From assembly GCA_963818725.1 (NCBI GenBank), contig CAWFTU010000008.1:62001-126000 (forward strand): a stretch of 64,000 nt of DNA. Reading direction: 5' to 3'. Below, piece after piece: positions 45,992 to 55,952 of the stretch. Numbering within the stretch: position 1 is the first letter of the stretch; the number at the start of each line of letters is the position of its first letter. Origin of the DNA: DATFDN01 sp963818725 (lineage in GTDB: Bacteria > Pseudomonadota > Alphaproteobacteria > Acetobacterales > Acetobacteraceae). Position numbers and translations under genes: made by a program. Under the pieces are notes generated by a model that saw nothing but the letters and a program-made list of their open reading frames with translations, was not told the origin of the DNA and did no database searches.

Positions 45992-46855
45992 GGGTCTGTC
46001 GTCCCTTGAATACCTTCATTGTTCTACCCAGCGTCGCCGATTTACTCCGAGTGGAGGTGAACAATGCAGGTCTTGAGTGACGCGCAATGGGACGTGCTGC
46101 GACCGCTTGTTGAAGCGGTTCGCCCGCGCGGCAAGACGCCGCACCGCGATCTGCGTCGCACGATCGAGGCTATCATCTGGCGACACCAGAACGGCGCCAA
46201 GTGGCGCAGCGTCCCCGCCGAATTGGGACCGTGGTGGGGTGCGGCGCAGACCTTCATCCGATGGGCGAAGAAGGGCGTCTGGGAACGGCTGCTGGACCTG
46301 GTGCGGCAGTCCGGGATCAGCTTTGGCATGGTGTTTCTGGATGGCACGAACATCCGCGCCCATCAGAAGGCGGCGGGTGCGGCCAAAAACGACAAGCTGC
46401 GGCGCAGAGCGACAGCCGTGAGGCGCTGGGCCGGTCTCGGGGCGGCTATGGCACCAAAGCTTGCGTGATCGCCGACGGGGCCGGACGCGCCATCGCCTTC
46501 GCGCTCGCCCCAGGCCAGGCGCATGAACTGCCACTGGCCCCCGGTCTGCTCAGCTGCCTGTCCGACATCCCAGGCTGGGTCGTCGGCGATCGCGGCCTCG
46601 CCTCCCATGCGTTCCGCGCCCTGATTTGGGACAGCGGCGCCCGTCCCGCGATCCCGTCCAAGCGCAACGAGGAGCCGATCGCCTGCCCGCCCTGGATCTA
46701 CCAGAACCGCAACCTCGTCGAGCGGCTCTGGGCGCGACTGAAAGAGTGGCGGGCCGTCGCCACCCGCTATGAGAAGACCGCCCGCTCCTTCATGGGCGTG
46801 CTCTGCATGGCAGCAACAATGGACTGGATCAAAGTCCCCAAGAGATGACAGGCCC
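45992..46855. mobile_element. IS5-family insertion sequence inside the IS1595 transposase
   Basis: The ends GGGTCTGTCGTCCCTTG (45992) and the complement of GGGCCTGTCATCTCTTG (46855) match in 14 of 17 bases. TA flanks both sides (45990-45991, 46856-46857). Its removal restores NLYFSELDYKYNTR in the host transposase. Length 864 bp. Confidence 0.88.
46064..46848 (+). CDS. IS5-family transposase in two frames
   Basis: MQVLSDAQWDVLRPLVEAVR starts at 46064; AIIWRHQNGAKWRSVPAELG and FGMVFLDGTNIRAHQKAAG (first Asp) follow. After the run CCAAAAAC near 46383 the coding passes to the -1 frame: EALGRSRGGYGTKACVIADG, WVVGDRGLASHAFRALIWD (second Asp), NRNLVERLWARLKEWRAVAT (Glu). The end is IKVPKR. The A-run at the switch fits programmed -1 frameshifting of IS427-type elements, so the gene may be functional. 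Confidence 0.82.
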
Positions 46856-49011
46856 TAGTTCGGAGAAGTAGAGGTTAGCATGCTTCTTGCTGATGTGGTG
46901 GTGCGTACCATCGATTGACCGCTTGCTGTTCCCGAAGAAGCCCTCCACAGTGTTCGTCGTCGCCTTCCGACCCGTCTCCTCATCGTCGCGCGCATACTCT
47001 TCGGCGGAATGGTTGACGACATCGTGTGACGCAAAACCCTGACCAGCCTCCGTGTAAACCGGCGACTGATCCGTGTTCAGGTGAGCAGAAGCGTCCACGT
47101 TCTCCTTGAGCAGCTTCGTGATGCCGCCGCCAGTCACTCGCTCCACGACGTGCGAGCGAACGTCGCCGCCGCGCTCGACCAAGGGCACAATAGCCGCTTT
47201 GTTTTTGACGTAACCGCGGCCTTTGCCGCGCACCTTGCCGCCCACATAGGTCTCATCGGCCTCAACGGTGCCTTTTAGCAAGGCACGGGGATCAGCGTCT
47301 TTGATGGCGTAGCGGATGCGGTGGCAGAGGAACCAAGCCGTGCGATACGACCCGATTTCTAGCTGGCGCTGAAGCTGCAACGCGCTCACCTGCGTTTTGC
47401 TCGCGCACATCATGTAGAAGGCGATTAACCACTTGTTGAGCGGCAAGTGTGTGTCTTCCATGACGGTGCCAACCGTCACCGTGAAGGTTTGCTCACACAC
47501 AGCGCACTTAATAGAGACCGCCCCTGATCTTCTTGTCCTTGTTTGCAGTCACCTTGTAAACGCGCCCGGCCTCGCCGTTGCCGCAGTGCGGACACACGGG
47601 GCCGCTAGGCCAACGCAGGGCCTCGAAGTAATCTCGTGCGGCTTCCTCCGTGGAAAACCGCTGCATGACCGTCATGAGGGTCAGATCCCCTTCGGGGTTC
47701 TTGCCGCTCGCGAGGGAGGTGTGCCCGCTGCTCATAGATTCATGATAGCGAACCGAGCAGTGTCGTCAAGTGCATAATCGCCCAAGCTTCTCGCTGGACC
47801 CGACAACCGGCGAGGTGTTCGGTCCGGTTGCCAATCCGTCCCCGGACTACACGCCCAACATGCGCCCGGGGATGAACCTCTACACCAATTCCGTCATCTC
47901 GCTGGATGCCGAGACCGGAAAGCTCAACTGGCACTATCAGGCGGTGCCCCACGACGAGCACGATTGGGATCTCGGCACGCCGCCCACGCTCTATCGCGGG
48001 CGAAACGGCACCGACATGCTTGCCATAGCCGGCAAGAATGGGCGTGTGCTCGGCATCAATCGAGCCAGCAAGGCGGTCGTGTTCAACACGCCCGCCACCA
48101 CGATCGCCAATGACGGACCGATCGAGGCAACTCCAACGCTCGTCTGTCCAGGTACCATTGGGGGGGCGCAGTGGAACGGCACTGCTTACCACCCGGGGCT
48201 TGGAATCATCTACCCCGGCATGGTGGACTGGTGCTGGCACTACCACAAGCACCATGCTGGCGACGATCCCACCGCCCCCCTGATCGGTTCGCCGATCTGG
48301 AATTTCGCCGTTCAGCCACGGGGCTGGATCACGGCAATGGACGGCGAAAGCGGACGCGTGCTTTGGCAATATCACGCTGATGCGCAAGTCATCGCGGGAC
48401 TGGTGCCGACCAAGAGCGGAGTCCTGTTCGGTGGCGACGTGCGCGGCAATCTACTTGCCTTGGACGCCGCCAACGGGACCGTGCTCAAGCGCATCGACGC
48501 GAAGGGCGCCTTGAACAATGGCCTGATCAGCTACGCCGTGGATGGGTCGCAATATGTGGCGGCGGCCGTTGGCGGACTCTCGCTGAACTCTGCGGGAGTG
48601 AGCGGGAAGCTGCGGGTCAGCGTGTTCGGCCTGAGCGGCGACCAGGCCCCGAAAGTCGTGACACTGGATCGCACGACTCCGACCATGGCGGGTCTGGACA
48701 AGGGCGCTGCGCTATACATCTCGGTTTGCGTGCCCTGCCACGGACCGCGCGGCGAGAGTGACGTCTATCCGGCCCTGATCCGCCATACGCAGCTCGCCGA
48801 CCCGGAGGCCCTGAAGGCGTTTCTCGCCTCCGTTCCTCCCCCGATGCCCCGACTTTACCCTGGCCTGCTCGAGGATAACGATATCCGGTTGATCGCCGGA
48901 TACCTGAAGACCATCACGCGACCGGCCACCTCGCTGCCGCCGTCCCCGGCCCTGCCCACGGCGGCCCCGCCGGCCCAAGCAAGTCCGAGCGAGCAGCACG
49001 GGAGCCGATAG

Positions 49012-49311
49012 CTTTCGCGACCTGCTTCGTGCTCTATGCGTGCGGGAACGGGATATAGACAAAGACGAACGGCTGTCGCGCTGAGGTTCTCATCATTGAA
49101 ACGATCGGGGCGTCGCTCGACCCAGCAACTCGAGCGTGACATCCAGTTTGATGTGAGACTTGATGAGAGCCCTCCAGGCCCTCTCGTGTCGAACGGGATT
49201 CCGGCGACAGTTGTCCTTCCCTAGGGAGCTAGCGGTGGCACGGCGATCATGACACGCGCCCGGGAAGCCGACGCCCCTGGCCATCAGCCCGCGAGCAGGA
49301 AGACGGGGGTG
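49012..49311. other. Intergenic region, no gene seen
   Basis: Between the quinohemoprotein gene and a small minus-strand gene. No frame with family resemblance, no repeat and no strong hairpin was recognised. Confidence 0.5.
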
Positions 49312-49497
49312 TCAGACGTGGGACGAATGCCGGCGAGGTGAGCCCATTCCCGGCGCGACCGGGCACGGGTCGCTCAAGTCCCGTTGCGCGATCTCGGCGA
49401 GCAGGGACCAGACCTTCGCGGGCTCCATCGGCACGTCCGGATCGTTGAGCAGCCGATCAAGCTCGTCCAGTTTCCGGGCGTACTCGGTCTCGGTCAT
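49312..49497 (-). CDS. Small conserved hypothetical protein
   Basis: A 61-residue protein: MTETEYARKLDELDRLLNDP, then DVPMEPAKVWSLLAEIAQRD and a short tail. It resembles short alphaproteobacterial proteins that share the D-L-RLLNDP-V-M-P--VW-LL pattern and are sometimes named after peptide-chain release factor 1 because of a similar helix. No function is known. ATG 49497 is chosen because upstream codons lose the pattern. Confidence 0.6.
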   Translation of the reverse strand: MTETEYARKLDELDRLLNDPDVPMEPAKVWSLLAEIAQRDLSDPCPVAPGMGSPRRHSSHV

Positions 49498-49677
49498 CGC
49501 CTTCCCTGCTCCGTCGGTCGCCGCCTTCAGATGGGAGTGATCCGAAATGATGGCAGGCACATGGCGCTTTGTTGAACGCGGTGAGATTTCCGGGCGATCT
49601 CCTGGTTTCGTGACCGCATACGGCAACGCCCCCGCCTCGTCCGCGTTCGGGACAGGAATAAGGGAGTGCCGACGCAT

Positions 49678-50256
49678 ATGGAGAATGAGAAGGGTCCGCT
49701 CGATCCGGGGATTGAGACGATCGTCGTCCACCCGCGCCTCGCCGAACCGCCCCCACAAGAGGCCGAAACCGCCCCGCGCGCATGGGAACTCTTGGCGCGA
49801 TTCCGTTCGACCGAGGCGCTGGACCGGGCGATCGTGGCCCTGGAGGCCGCCGGCTTCGAGCGCAGCGACCTCGGGCTGCCGGATGTCAGCCCAGCGCCGG
49901 AGAACGCGACCCCGGATGCCAGCTCCAAGCCCGCCGACACCGGCGTGGAGGCGCGCCAGTCGCGCGTGTTCCACGCCTCGACCGGCGGCTCGTTCGCGGC
50001 CATGATGGGAGCGACCGCCGTGGCCGCGACCGGTGGTGTCGCGGCGGCGGTAGCGGGCGCGGCAATCGGCACCGGAGCCGTCGTCGCGGGCATCGCGAGC
50101 CTGTTGAGCAGCGGCCTGAGTCACGCCGAGCAGGAGACCCGCGAGCGGAAGGCGCGAGAGGGCACTTTAATTCTCGCCGCCCTCGCGAAGTCCGACGGGC
50201 GGCGCGATCGTGCCGTCGCGGTGCTGCAAGAGGCTGGAGGCGAGCTGCTGAACTGA
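49678..50256 (+). CDS. Hypothetical glycine-zipper membrane protein
   Basis: The 192-residue protein from ATG 49678 (GTG 49666 is an alternative; AGGGAG lies ten bases before the ATG). Residues about 30-70 (ELLARFRSTEALDRAIVALE and AAGFERSDLGLPD) look like the ferredoxin-fold domain of general-stress YflT/GsiB-like proteins that monitors paired residues. A Gly/Ala-rich hydrophobic hairpin (AVAATGGVAAAVAGAAIGTG) follows, then a charged helix. It is probably membrane-associated; the function is unknown. The neighbour is the PRC-barrel protein, which also fits a stress or envelope role. Confidence 0.65.
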   Translation: MENEKGPLDPGIETIVVHPRLAEPPPQEAETAPRAWELLARFRSTEALDRAIVALEAAGFERSDLGLPDVSPAPENATPDASSKPADTGVEARQSRVFHASTGGSFAAMMGATAVAATGGVAAAVAGAAIGTGAVVAGIASLLSSGLSHAEQETRERKAREGTLILAALAKSDGRRDRAVAVLQEAGGELLN

Positions 50257-50379
50257 TGGCATCTCCAAGCAAGATGTGTCCCTACGAATGGCATGCGCCG
50301 CCCGCGCTTGCGTCGCTGTCTGGAGCGAACAAGATTAAGTTGTCTCTGGAAGCATCTTCGACAAAGGGAGGAGAGTGAC

Positions 50380-51852
50380 ATGCGAAGCAAGGCTCGGGCT
50401 CGCCTGAGCGGGGCGGTCGCACTGGCGGCTGCAAGCGGCCTTGGCGGTGGCGTGGCTCTCGCGCAAACGGGGGCGTTCGCCCCCATGATCGCCAAATTGC
50501 CGAGCCAGCGTGTCACGATCGCGGGCTCAGGCGTGAGTGACGGCTCCAACAGCGTGGGAGGCAGTCAGACCCTCCCCGACACCGCAGCGAATCCCGGAAC
50601 CGGGTCCGGCGGGCCTGGAGCAGCAAACCGGCAGAACGCCGGGCCGGCATCGGCGGCGGGAGGCATGATAACCGCGGGCAATGCCTTGCCAGGCACCGTG
50701 CTGCCGAGCCCCGAGCAAAATGCCGGGCCAGCACCGGCGGCTGCGGGCAGCGCGATGGCTGGCAATCCTCCGCCGGGCACCGTGCTGCCGAGCCCCGAGC
50801 AAAATGCCGGGGCAGCACCGGCAGCCGGCGGCACGGCTACAGCGGGCACCGCCCCGCCGAGCGGCGAGCAGAACGCCGGGACACCGCCCGCCAGCACGGG
50901 CGCGACCGCCGGCACCACCCCGCCGAGTGGCGAGCAGAACGCCGGGACACCGCCCGCCAGCACGGGCGCCGCCACGACGGGCACTACCCCGCCGAGTGGC
51001 GAGCAGAACGCCGCGACACCGCCGCCCAGCACGGGCGCCGCCACGACGGGCGCCACCTCGCCGAGCGGCGAGCAGAACGCCGCGACGCCCCCCGCCAGCA
51101 CGGGCGCCGCCACGACGGGCGCCACCTCGCCGAGCGGCGAGCAGAACGCCGCGACGCCCCCCGCCAGCACGGGCGCCGCCACGACGGGCGCCACCCCGCC
51201 GAGCGGCGAGCAGAACGCCGCGACGCCCCCCGCCAGCACGGGCGCCGCCACGACGGGCGCCACCCCGCCGAGCGGCGAGCAGAACGCCGCGACGCCGCCG
51301 CCCAGCACGGGCGCCGCCACGACGGGCGCCACCCCGCCGAGCGGCGAGCAGAACGCCGCGACGCCGCCGCCCAGCACGGGCGCCACCGCCGGCGCCACCC
51401 CGCCGAGCGGCGAGCAGAACGCCGGGACACCGCCCGCCAGCACGGGCGCCACCGCCGGCACCACCCCGCCGAGCGGCGAGCAGAACGCCGCGACACCGCC
51501 CGCAAGCACCGGCACCGCCGCGACGGGCACCACCCCGCCAGGTGGCGAGCAAAACGCCGGGGCGGCGCCGGGGGCCAGGGGTGCGCCCGCGGTCAGCCTG
51601 GAGGACGCGCGGGCCTTCGTCGGCAAGAATGTGCTGACGCCCAACGGTGACGTGCTCGGGACGCTGGACAACATCACCACCAACTCCAGCGGAGAGCCAG
51701 AGAAGGTGGTCGTATCGAGGGGCGGATTCCTCGGCTTGTTCCAGAGCCAGTACACGGTGGACTGGACCGCGGCCAAGCCCAAGATCGACAACGGCAAGCT
51801 TGTGTTCGCTCTGACCCCTCAGGACCTGAGCAAGCAGACCGCCAACAAATAG
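50380..51852 (+). CDS. Secreted PRC-barrel protein with long Pro/Thr/Ala repeat region
   Basis: ATG 50380 after GGGAGGAG gives a signal peptide (LSGAVALAAASGLGGGVALA, cleavage near AQT). Residues about 75-395 are low-complexity repeats, the main unit being 23 residues with PPSGEQNAATPPASTGA. The last 90 residues form a PRC-barrel: VSLEDARAFVGKNVLTPNGD, VLGTLDNITTNSSGEPEKVV and the closing YTVDWTAAKPKIDN. PRC-barrels of this kind occur in periplasmic or envelope proteins. The repeat region resembles a flexible wall-spanning linker, so it probably holds the PRC-barrel away from the membrane. Repeat number may vary between strains. Confidence 0.75.
   Translation: MRSKARARLSGAVALAAASGLGGGVALAQTGAFAPMIAKLPSQRVTIAGSGVSDGSNSVGGSQTLPDTAANPGTGSGGPGAANRQNAGPASAAGGMITAGNALPGTVLPSPEQNAGPAPAAAGSAMAGNPPPGTVLPSPEQNAGAAPAAGGTATAGTAPPSGEQNAGTPPASTGATAGTTPPSGEQNAGTPPASTGAATTGTTPPSGEQNAATPPPSTGAATTGATSPSGEQNAATPPASTGAATTGATSPSGEQNAATPPASTGAATTGATPPSGEQNAATPPASTGAATTGATPPSGEQNAATPPPSTGAATTGATPPSGEQNAATPPPSTGATAGATPPSGEQNAGTPPASTGATAGTTPPSGEQNAATPPASTGTAATGTTPPGGEQNAGAAPGARGAPAVSLEDARAFVGKNVLTPNGDVLGTLDNITTNSSGEPEKVVVSRGGFLGLFQSQYTVDWTAAKPKIDNGKLVFALTPQDLSKQTANK
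50858..51562. repeat. Tandem 69-bp (and shortened 60-bp) coding repeats
   Basis: About ten copies of a unit containing CCGAGCGGCGAGCAGAACGC. The full unit is 69 bp; units without the extra GCCACGACG are 9 bp shorter. All keep the reading frame. Several neighbouring units are identical, so slippage or recombination is recent. Confidence 0.85.
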
Positions 51853-51939
51853 GGAACCCGAGATCTCTGGCGCGGAGTCCGTCGCCAGAGGTGCCACCTG
51901 TCACAGGTTGCGACACGCAACTGCGGAGGCAGCACCACC

Positions 51940-53013
51940 ATGCGCGAACACCGTATCGCCGCTATTCCCGCCGACGGCATCGGCCCCGAGGTCATCAGCG
52001 CCGGGCTCGAGGTGCTCGACGCGGTCGCCGCGCGCGACGGCGGGTTCCGCCTCGCCGTCGATCACTACGCCTGGGGCTCGGACTGGTTCCGGAAGCATGG
52101 CGTGCTCATGCCGCCCGATGGCCTGGCGTGGCTGCGCACGGCGGACGCCATCTACTTCGGCGCCGTCGGCGATCCCGCCATCCCCGACCACGTCACCCTC
52201 TGGGGCCTGCGGTTGCAAATCTGCCAGGGCTTCGATCAATACGCGAATGTCCGTCCCACGCGTATACTGCCCGGCATCACCTCGCCGCTGCGCGAGGTCG
52301 GCCCGGACGACCTCGACTGGGTGATCGTGCGCGAGAACAGCGAGGGCGAGTACGCCGGCCACGGCGGGCGGGCGCATCGCGGCCTGCCGGAGGAGGTGGC
52401 GACCGAGACCGCCATCTTCACGCGAACCGGGGTGGAGCGGATCATGCGCTACGCCTTCAGCATCGCGCGCGAGCGGCCGCGCCGCCACCTGACTGTCGTG
52501 ACCAAGTCGAACGCGCAGCGGCACGGAATGGTGTTCTGGGACGAGATCGCCGCGCTCGTCGCGCGCGACTATCCCGAGGTCACATGGGACAAGGAGCTGG
52601 TCGACGCGATGACCACGCGCATGGTCCGCCGGCCCCGATCGATCGACACGGTGGTGGCCACGAACCTCCACGCCGACATCCTGTCGGATCTCGCCGCCGC
52701 GCTGGCCGGCTCGCTCGGCATCGCCCCCACCGCCAACATCAATCCGGAGCGGCGCAGCCCCTCCATGTTCGAGCCCATTCACGGTTCGGCCTTCGACATC
52801 GTGGGCAAGGGCATCGCCAACCCGGTGGCGAGCTTCTGGACAGGCGCCATGATGCTCGAGCACTTGGGCGAGAAGCCGGCGGCGGAATTGCTGATGCGCG
52901 CTGTCGAGCAGGTCTGCGACGCCGGGATCACGACCCCGGATCTGGGTGGCACCGCGACCACACAGGAGGTGACGCGCGCGGTCTGCGAGGCGGTGCGGGG
53001 GATGAACCGCTGA
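51940..53013 (+). CDS. Tartrate/D-malate dehydrogenase-family oxidative decarboxylase
   Basis: A 357-residue member of the isocitrate/isopropylmalate dehydrogenase superfamily. MREHRIAAIPADGIGPEVIS opens with the usual GDG motif changed to ADG. GAVGDPAIPDHVTLWGLRLQ is the substrate loop of the tartrate dehydrogenase branch. VIVRENSEGEYAGHGGRAHR, HLTVVTKSNAQRHGMVFWDE (catalytic Lys) and DTVVATNLHADILSDLAAAL (metal-binding Asp) follow, and MFEPIHGSAFDIVGKGIANP is the NAD-site signature. It oxidises tartrate or D-malate with NAD and Mn. A paralogue lies at 59564-60631; the two are clearly homologous but differ throughout, so the duplication is old or one was acquired. Confidence 0.85.
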   Translation: MREHRIAAIPADGIGPEVISAGLEVLDAVAARDGGFRLAVDHYAWGSDWFRKHGVLMPPDGLAWLRTADAIYFGAVGDPAIPDHVTLWGLRLQICQGFDQYANVRPTRILPGITSPLREVGPDDLDWVIVRENSEGEYAGHGGRAHRGLPEEVATETAIFTRTGVERIMRYAFSIARERPRRHLTVVTKSNAQRHGMVFWDEIAALVARDYPEVTWDKELVDAMTTRMVRRPRSIDTVVATNLHADILSDLAAALAGSLGIAPTANINPERRSPSMFEPIHGSAFDIVGKGIANPVASFWTGAMMLEHLGEKPAAELLMRAVEQVCDAGITTPDLGGTATTQEVTRAVCEAVRGMNR

Positions 53014-53193
53014 AGGCGCGCGCAAAGAGCTGGTTTCCGGGAAGCTTGCGGCAGTAGCCGCCGATCCTTGACGAAAGCCTTCGTCGCTCCGTCCGCGAGG
53101 GCGAGCAGCCGAAAGATGCCGCGCGCGGTCGGAAAGGCGCTGCGCAACATATATCCCACAACCCCGCCACAATGTGGGCCTTGGGCGACTGGG

Positions 53194-53209
53194 TGTGACC
53201 TGGGTCACA
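53194..53209. promoter_or_regulatory. CRP/FNR-like palindrome
   Basis: TGTGACCTGGGTCACA has the perfect half-sites TGTGA and TCACA with a 6-bp spacer, 139 bases before the start at 53348. An almost identical site lies at 55953-55968. The rest of 53014-53347 shows no gene or other feature. Confidence 0.6.
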
Positions 53210-53347
53210 TCCATCCGCGCCCGCTCCGGCCACCGTCGGTCTGGTGGCGAAATTCGGGCGCGGCGCCCGGAAAACGTCACCGGTCGATCCAATCGCCGCC
53301 TTGGCGAGTATGGATCCTCAGGCGTCGACGGAAGTACGGAGCGCGAG

Positions 53348-53653
53348 ATGGCACAGAGCAAACCGCCGAACCTGGACGAGATCGCCCGCGAGCAGTTCCG
53401 CATGTTCGTTGGGATAGGGAACCGGATCGCGCTGACCGACGAGCAACGGCGGCGCCTGCTCCTGCTTTCCAACGAGGAATGGCTGGTCTGGTCGCGAGTC
53501 CCGCATGGCGGGGAGCTGCCGCGTCACCCCGAGGTGGCCGTGATCTTGCGCCGCCTCGGCGCGGCGGCGTATCGCTTGGCTATGGTGGCGGAGCGGCGCG
53601 GCGCGGCCGATCTAGCGCCCGCCATCTGCGAACCAGAGATGTCCCGAGCATAG
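53348..53653 (+). CDS. Hypothetical protein
   Basis: ATG 53348 gives 101 residues: MAQSKPPNLDEIAREQFRMF, then ALTDEQRRRLLLLSNEEWLV and RRLGAAAYRLAMVAERRGA. It is all-helical and without signal or membrane segment. A DNA-binding or antitoxin-type (MbcA/ParS-like) helical protein is possible, but no family is recognised. Its end overlaps the convergent SDR gene by 42 bases. The CRP-like site upstream may control it. Confidence 0.5.
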   Translation: MAQSKPPNLDEIAREQFRMFVGIGNRIALTDEQRRRLLLLSNEEWLVWSRVPHGGELPRHPEVAVILRRLGAAAYRLAMVAERRGAADLAPAICEPEMSRA

Positions 53654-54376
53654 GCGGCTGTCATCGGCGGCGAGCCAGAGCACGAGGCGGGCGATGTCCT
53701 CCGGCGCGAGCTTTTGCTTAAGGAACTGCGCCCGCATCAGCTCAGCCTCGGCCTCCGGCGTCAGCCAGAGCGTCACTTGGCGCTCCGTCATGACCCAGCC
53801 TGGGATGACGCAGTTGACGCGGATGTTGTCAGGGCCCAGGTCGCTGGCCATCCCGCGCGTCAGGCCCTCGATCGCGGCTTTCGCCGTGGTGTAGGCGGGC
53901 ATCCCGCCCTGGCCGAGATGCCAGGAGATCGAGCCGAAGTTCACGATCGAGCCGCCGCCCGCTTGGCGCATCATCGGCGCGACCGCCTGGATGCAGAAGA
54001 ACTGGTGCTTGAGGTTCACCGCCATCCGCTCGTCCCAGTACTCGGGGGTCACGTCCTGCCAGCGATGGCGCTGGTCGTTCGCGGCGTTGTTGACCAGCAC
54101 GGTGATCGGGCCGAGCCGCGCGGCGGCGGCGGCGATGGCAGCTTGCAGGGCGGCGGTGTCGGTGATGTCGCATCTCTGGAAGAAGGGCTCGAAATGCCCG
54201 TCGGCCGTCAGCCGCGCGGCAAGCGCCTGGGCGGGCGCGTCGGCGATATCGACAAAGGCGACACGCGCGCCCTGGGCGGCGAAGTGCTCCACCTCGGCGG
54301 CGCCGATGCCGCTGGCACCGCCAGTGATGAAGACGGCCCGATCGCGCAGGCTTGGGTATTGGGCGAAACGGCTCAT
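53612..54376 (-). CDS. Short-chain dehydrogenase/reductase (SDR)
   Basis: A 254-residue classical SDR. The N-terminal cofactor site is AVFITGGASGIGAAEVEHFA with Asp in VAFVDIAD, so NAD is preferred. LVNNAAND, then the catalytic Ser in SIVNFGSISWHLG, and Tyr-x3-Lys in MPAYTTAKAAIEGL. The end LCSGHLWFADGGR is the usual SDR C-terminus. Its ATG overlaps the gntK stop by four bases; with gntK and gnd upstream in the same operon, it probably oxidises or reduces a sugar acid such as gluconate or galactonate. Confidence 0.9.
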   Translation of the reverse strand: MSRFAQYPSLRDRAVFITGGASGIGAAEVEHFAAQGARVAFVDIADAPAQALAARLTADGHFEPFFQRCDITDTAALQAAIAAAAARLGPITVLVNNAANDQRHRWQDVTPEYWDERMAVNLKHQFFCIQAVAPMMRQAGGGSIVNFGSISWHLGQGGMPAYTTAKAAIEGLTRGMASDLGPDNIRVNCVIPGWVMTERQVTLWLTPEAEAELMRAQFLKQKLAPEDIARLVLWLAADDSRLCSGHLWFADGGR

Positions 54377-54888
54377 GGGATCAGCGTGCGCTCCCTCAAA
54401 GCGGCGACGACCGCGTCCACGATCCGCTCGGGCGGCGGGGCAACGGACACGGTGATCGGGGCCTCGTCCGGCGTCGGCTCCTCCAGCGTCGCGAGCTGGC
54501 TGTCGAGCAGGCCGGGCGGCATGAAGTGCCCGGCGCGATTGCGCATCCGCTCGGCCAGCAGCGCGTGCGAGCCCTGGAGATAAACCAGCGCGACGTTCTC
54601 GCGAGGCCCGATCAGGATGTCACGATAGCTGCGCTTGAGCGCCGAGCACGCCACGACGGTGCAGCGTCCGGCGGCGAGCGCCGCGTCGATCGCCGCCGCG
54701 ATGGAGCGCAGCCAAGGCAGCCGGTCGGCGTCGTCGAGGGGGATGCCCCGACTCATCTTCTCCACGTTGCTCGGCGGATGGTAGGCGTCGCCCTCCAGGA
54801 TAGACCAGCCAAGCCGAGCGGCGACGCCGCGCGCGATCGTTGTCTTGCCGCTGCCGGAGACGCCCATCATGATGACGACGCAGGCCAT
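54373..54888 (-). CDS. gntK: Gluconokinase
   Basis: Phosphorylates gluconate to 6-phosphogluconate with ATP. The 171 residues start MACVVIMMGVSGSGKTTIAR with the P-loop GVSGSGKT. EGDAYHPPSNVEKMSRGIPL is the family substrate motif, VVACSALKRSYRDILIGP the second, and RAGHFMPPGLLDSQLATLE the lid. It sits seven bases after gnd and feeds it directly. Confidence 0.93.
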   Translation of the reverse strand: MACVVIMMGVSGSGKTTIARGVAARLGWSILEGDAYHPPSNVEKMSRGIPLDDADRLPWLRSIAAAIDAALAAGRCTVVACSALKRSYRDILIGPRENVALVYLQGSHALLAERMRNRAGHFMPPGLLDSQLATLEEPTPDEAPITVSVAPPPERIVDAVVAALRERTLIP

Positions 54889-54895
54889 CGCTTAT

Positions 54896-55874
<979 letters not shown>

Positions 55875-55888
<14 letters not shown>

Positions 55889-55952
55889 TTGCACCTCCGT
55901 ATCGCCTCATCGCGCCCGCCAGTATGGGGAGCAGATCCGCCGCCGCGTCAAC
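55875..55952. repeat. Direct repeat, copy 1 (gnd start and leader)
   Basis: This 78-bp stretch covers the first codons of gnd and its leader and recurs with changes at 57573-57649. Shared blocks include AACGCCGATCTGCAT, CGCCAGTATGGGGAGCA and CCGCGTCAAC. Confidence 0.75.

Larger units (their letters stand above)
45870..47735 (-). pseudogene. IS1595-family (ISXO2-type) transposase, split by IS5
   Basis: The start MSSGHTSLASGKNPEGDL leads to the zinc ribbon CPHCGNGEAGRVYKV. An extra T near 47513 breaks the frame before KCAVCEQTFTVTVGTVMEDT. The DDE-like core has ADETYVGGKVRGKGRGYVKN (Asp-Glu region), HLNTDQSPVYTEAGQGFASH and GFFGNSKRSIDGTHHHISKK. At NLYFSE the IS5 element intervenes; after it the tail LDYKYNTRNVTDGIRAVGG and EGKRLMLRRPK completes the protein. 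Removing IS5 with its TA leaves 333 codons plus the one extra base. Confidence 0.88.
41353..47782. mobile_element. IS1595-family transposon with passenger genes
   Basis: The 18-bp ends at 41353 (GGCGACTATGCACTTTAC) and 47782 (complement, GGCGATTATGCACTTGAC) match in 16 positions. The target CAAGCTTC is duplicated at 41345-41352 and 47783-47790; 8 bp is the IS1595 norm. The transposase (ISXO2 type) lies at the right, and a methylase, a RelE-type toxin and an antitoxin lie at the left. IS5 and IS1634 copies later landed inside. IS1595 members carrying passenger genes are known. Confidence 0.85.
40650..49011 (+). pseudogene. PQQ-dependent quinohemoprotein alcohol dehydrogenase, split by a 6.4-kb transposon
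   Basis: The 5' part starts MASRVRRFTPTLLAAACVAW, a signal peptide, then NKDYSSQRYVDLDQITPANV, the usual start of the PQQ beta-propeller. It has one indel near 41000. It stops at GGFWSSF (41352) and continues at 47783 with FSLDPTTGEVFGPVANPSPD. The 3' part has the propeller repeats, PHDEHDWDLGTPP with the catalytic-Asp region (no lanthanide-type second Asp), and a C-terminal cytochrome c domain (CVPCHG, distal Met in PPPMPRL) with a Pro/Ala tail. Removing the transposon and one 8-bp target copy leaves 641 codons plus the one extra base. The substrate is unknown, and it is inactive as it stands. Confidence 0.85.

Noticed and set aside
41353..47782. An integrative conjugative element or a complete restriction-modification island
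   Set aside because: No integrase, relaxase, HsdR or HsdS genes; the ends and target duplication are those of IS1595.
50858..51562. Possible CRISPR array
   Set aside because: Units are contiguous coding repeats with no unique spacers; length and frame match the protein.
50527..51897. Long antisense frames over the repeat region
   Set aside because: The 69-bp repeat leaves several frames open. Only the plus frame has a signal peptide and a PRC-barrel.
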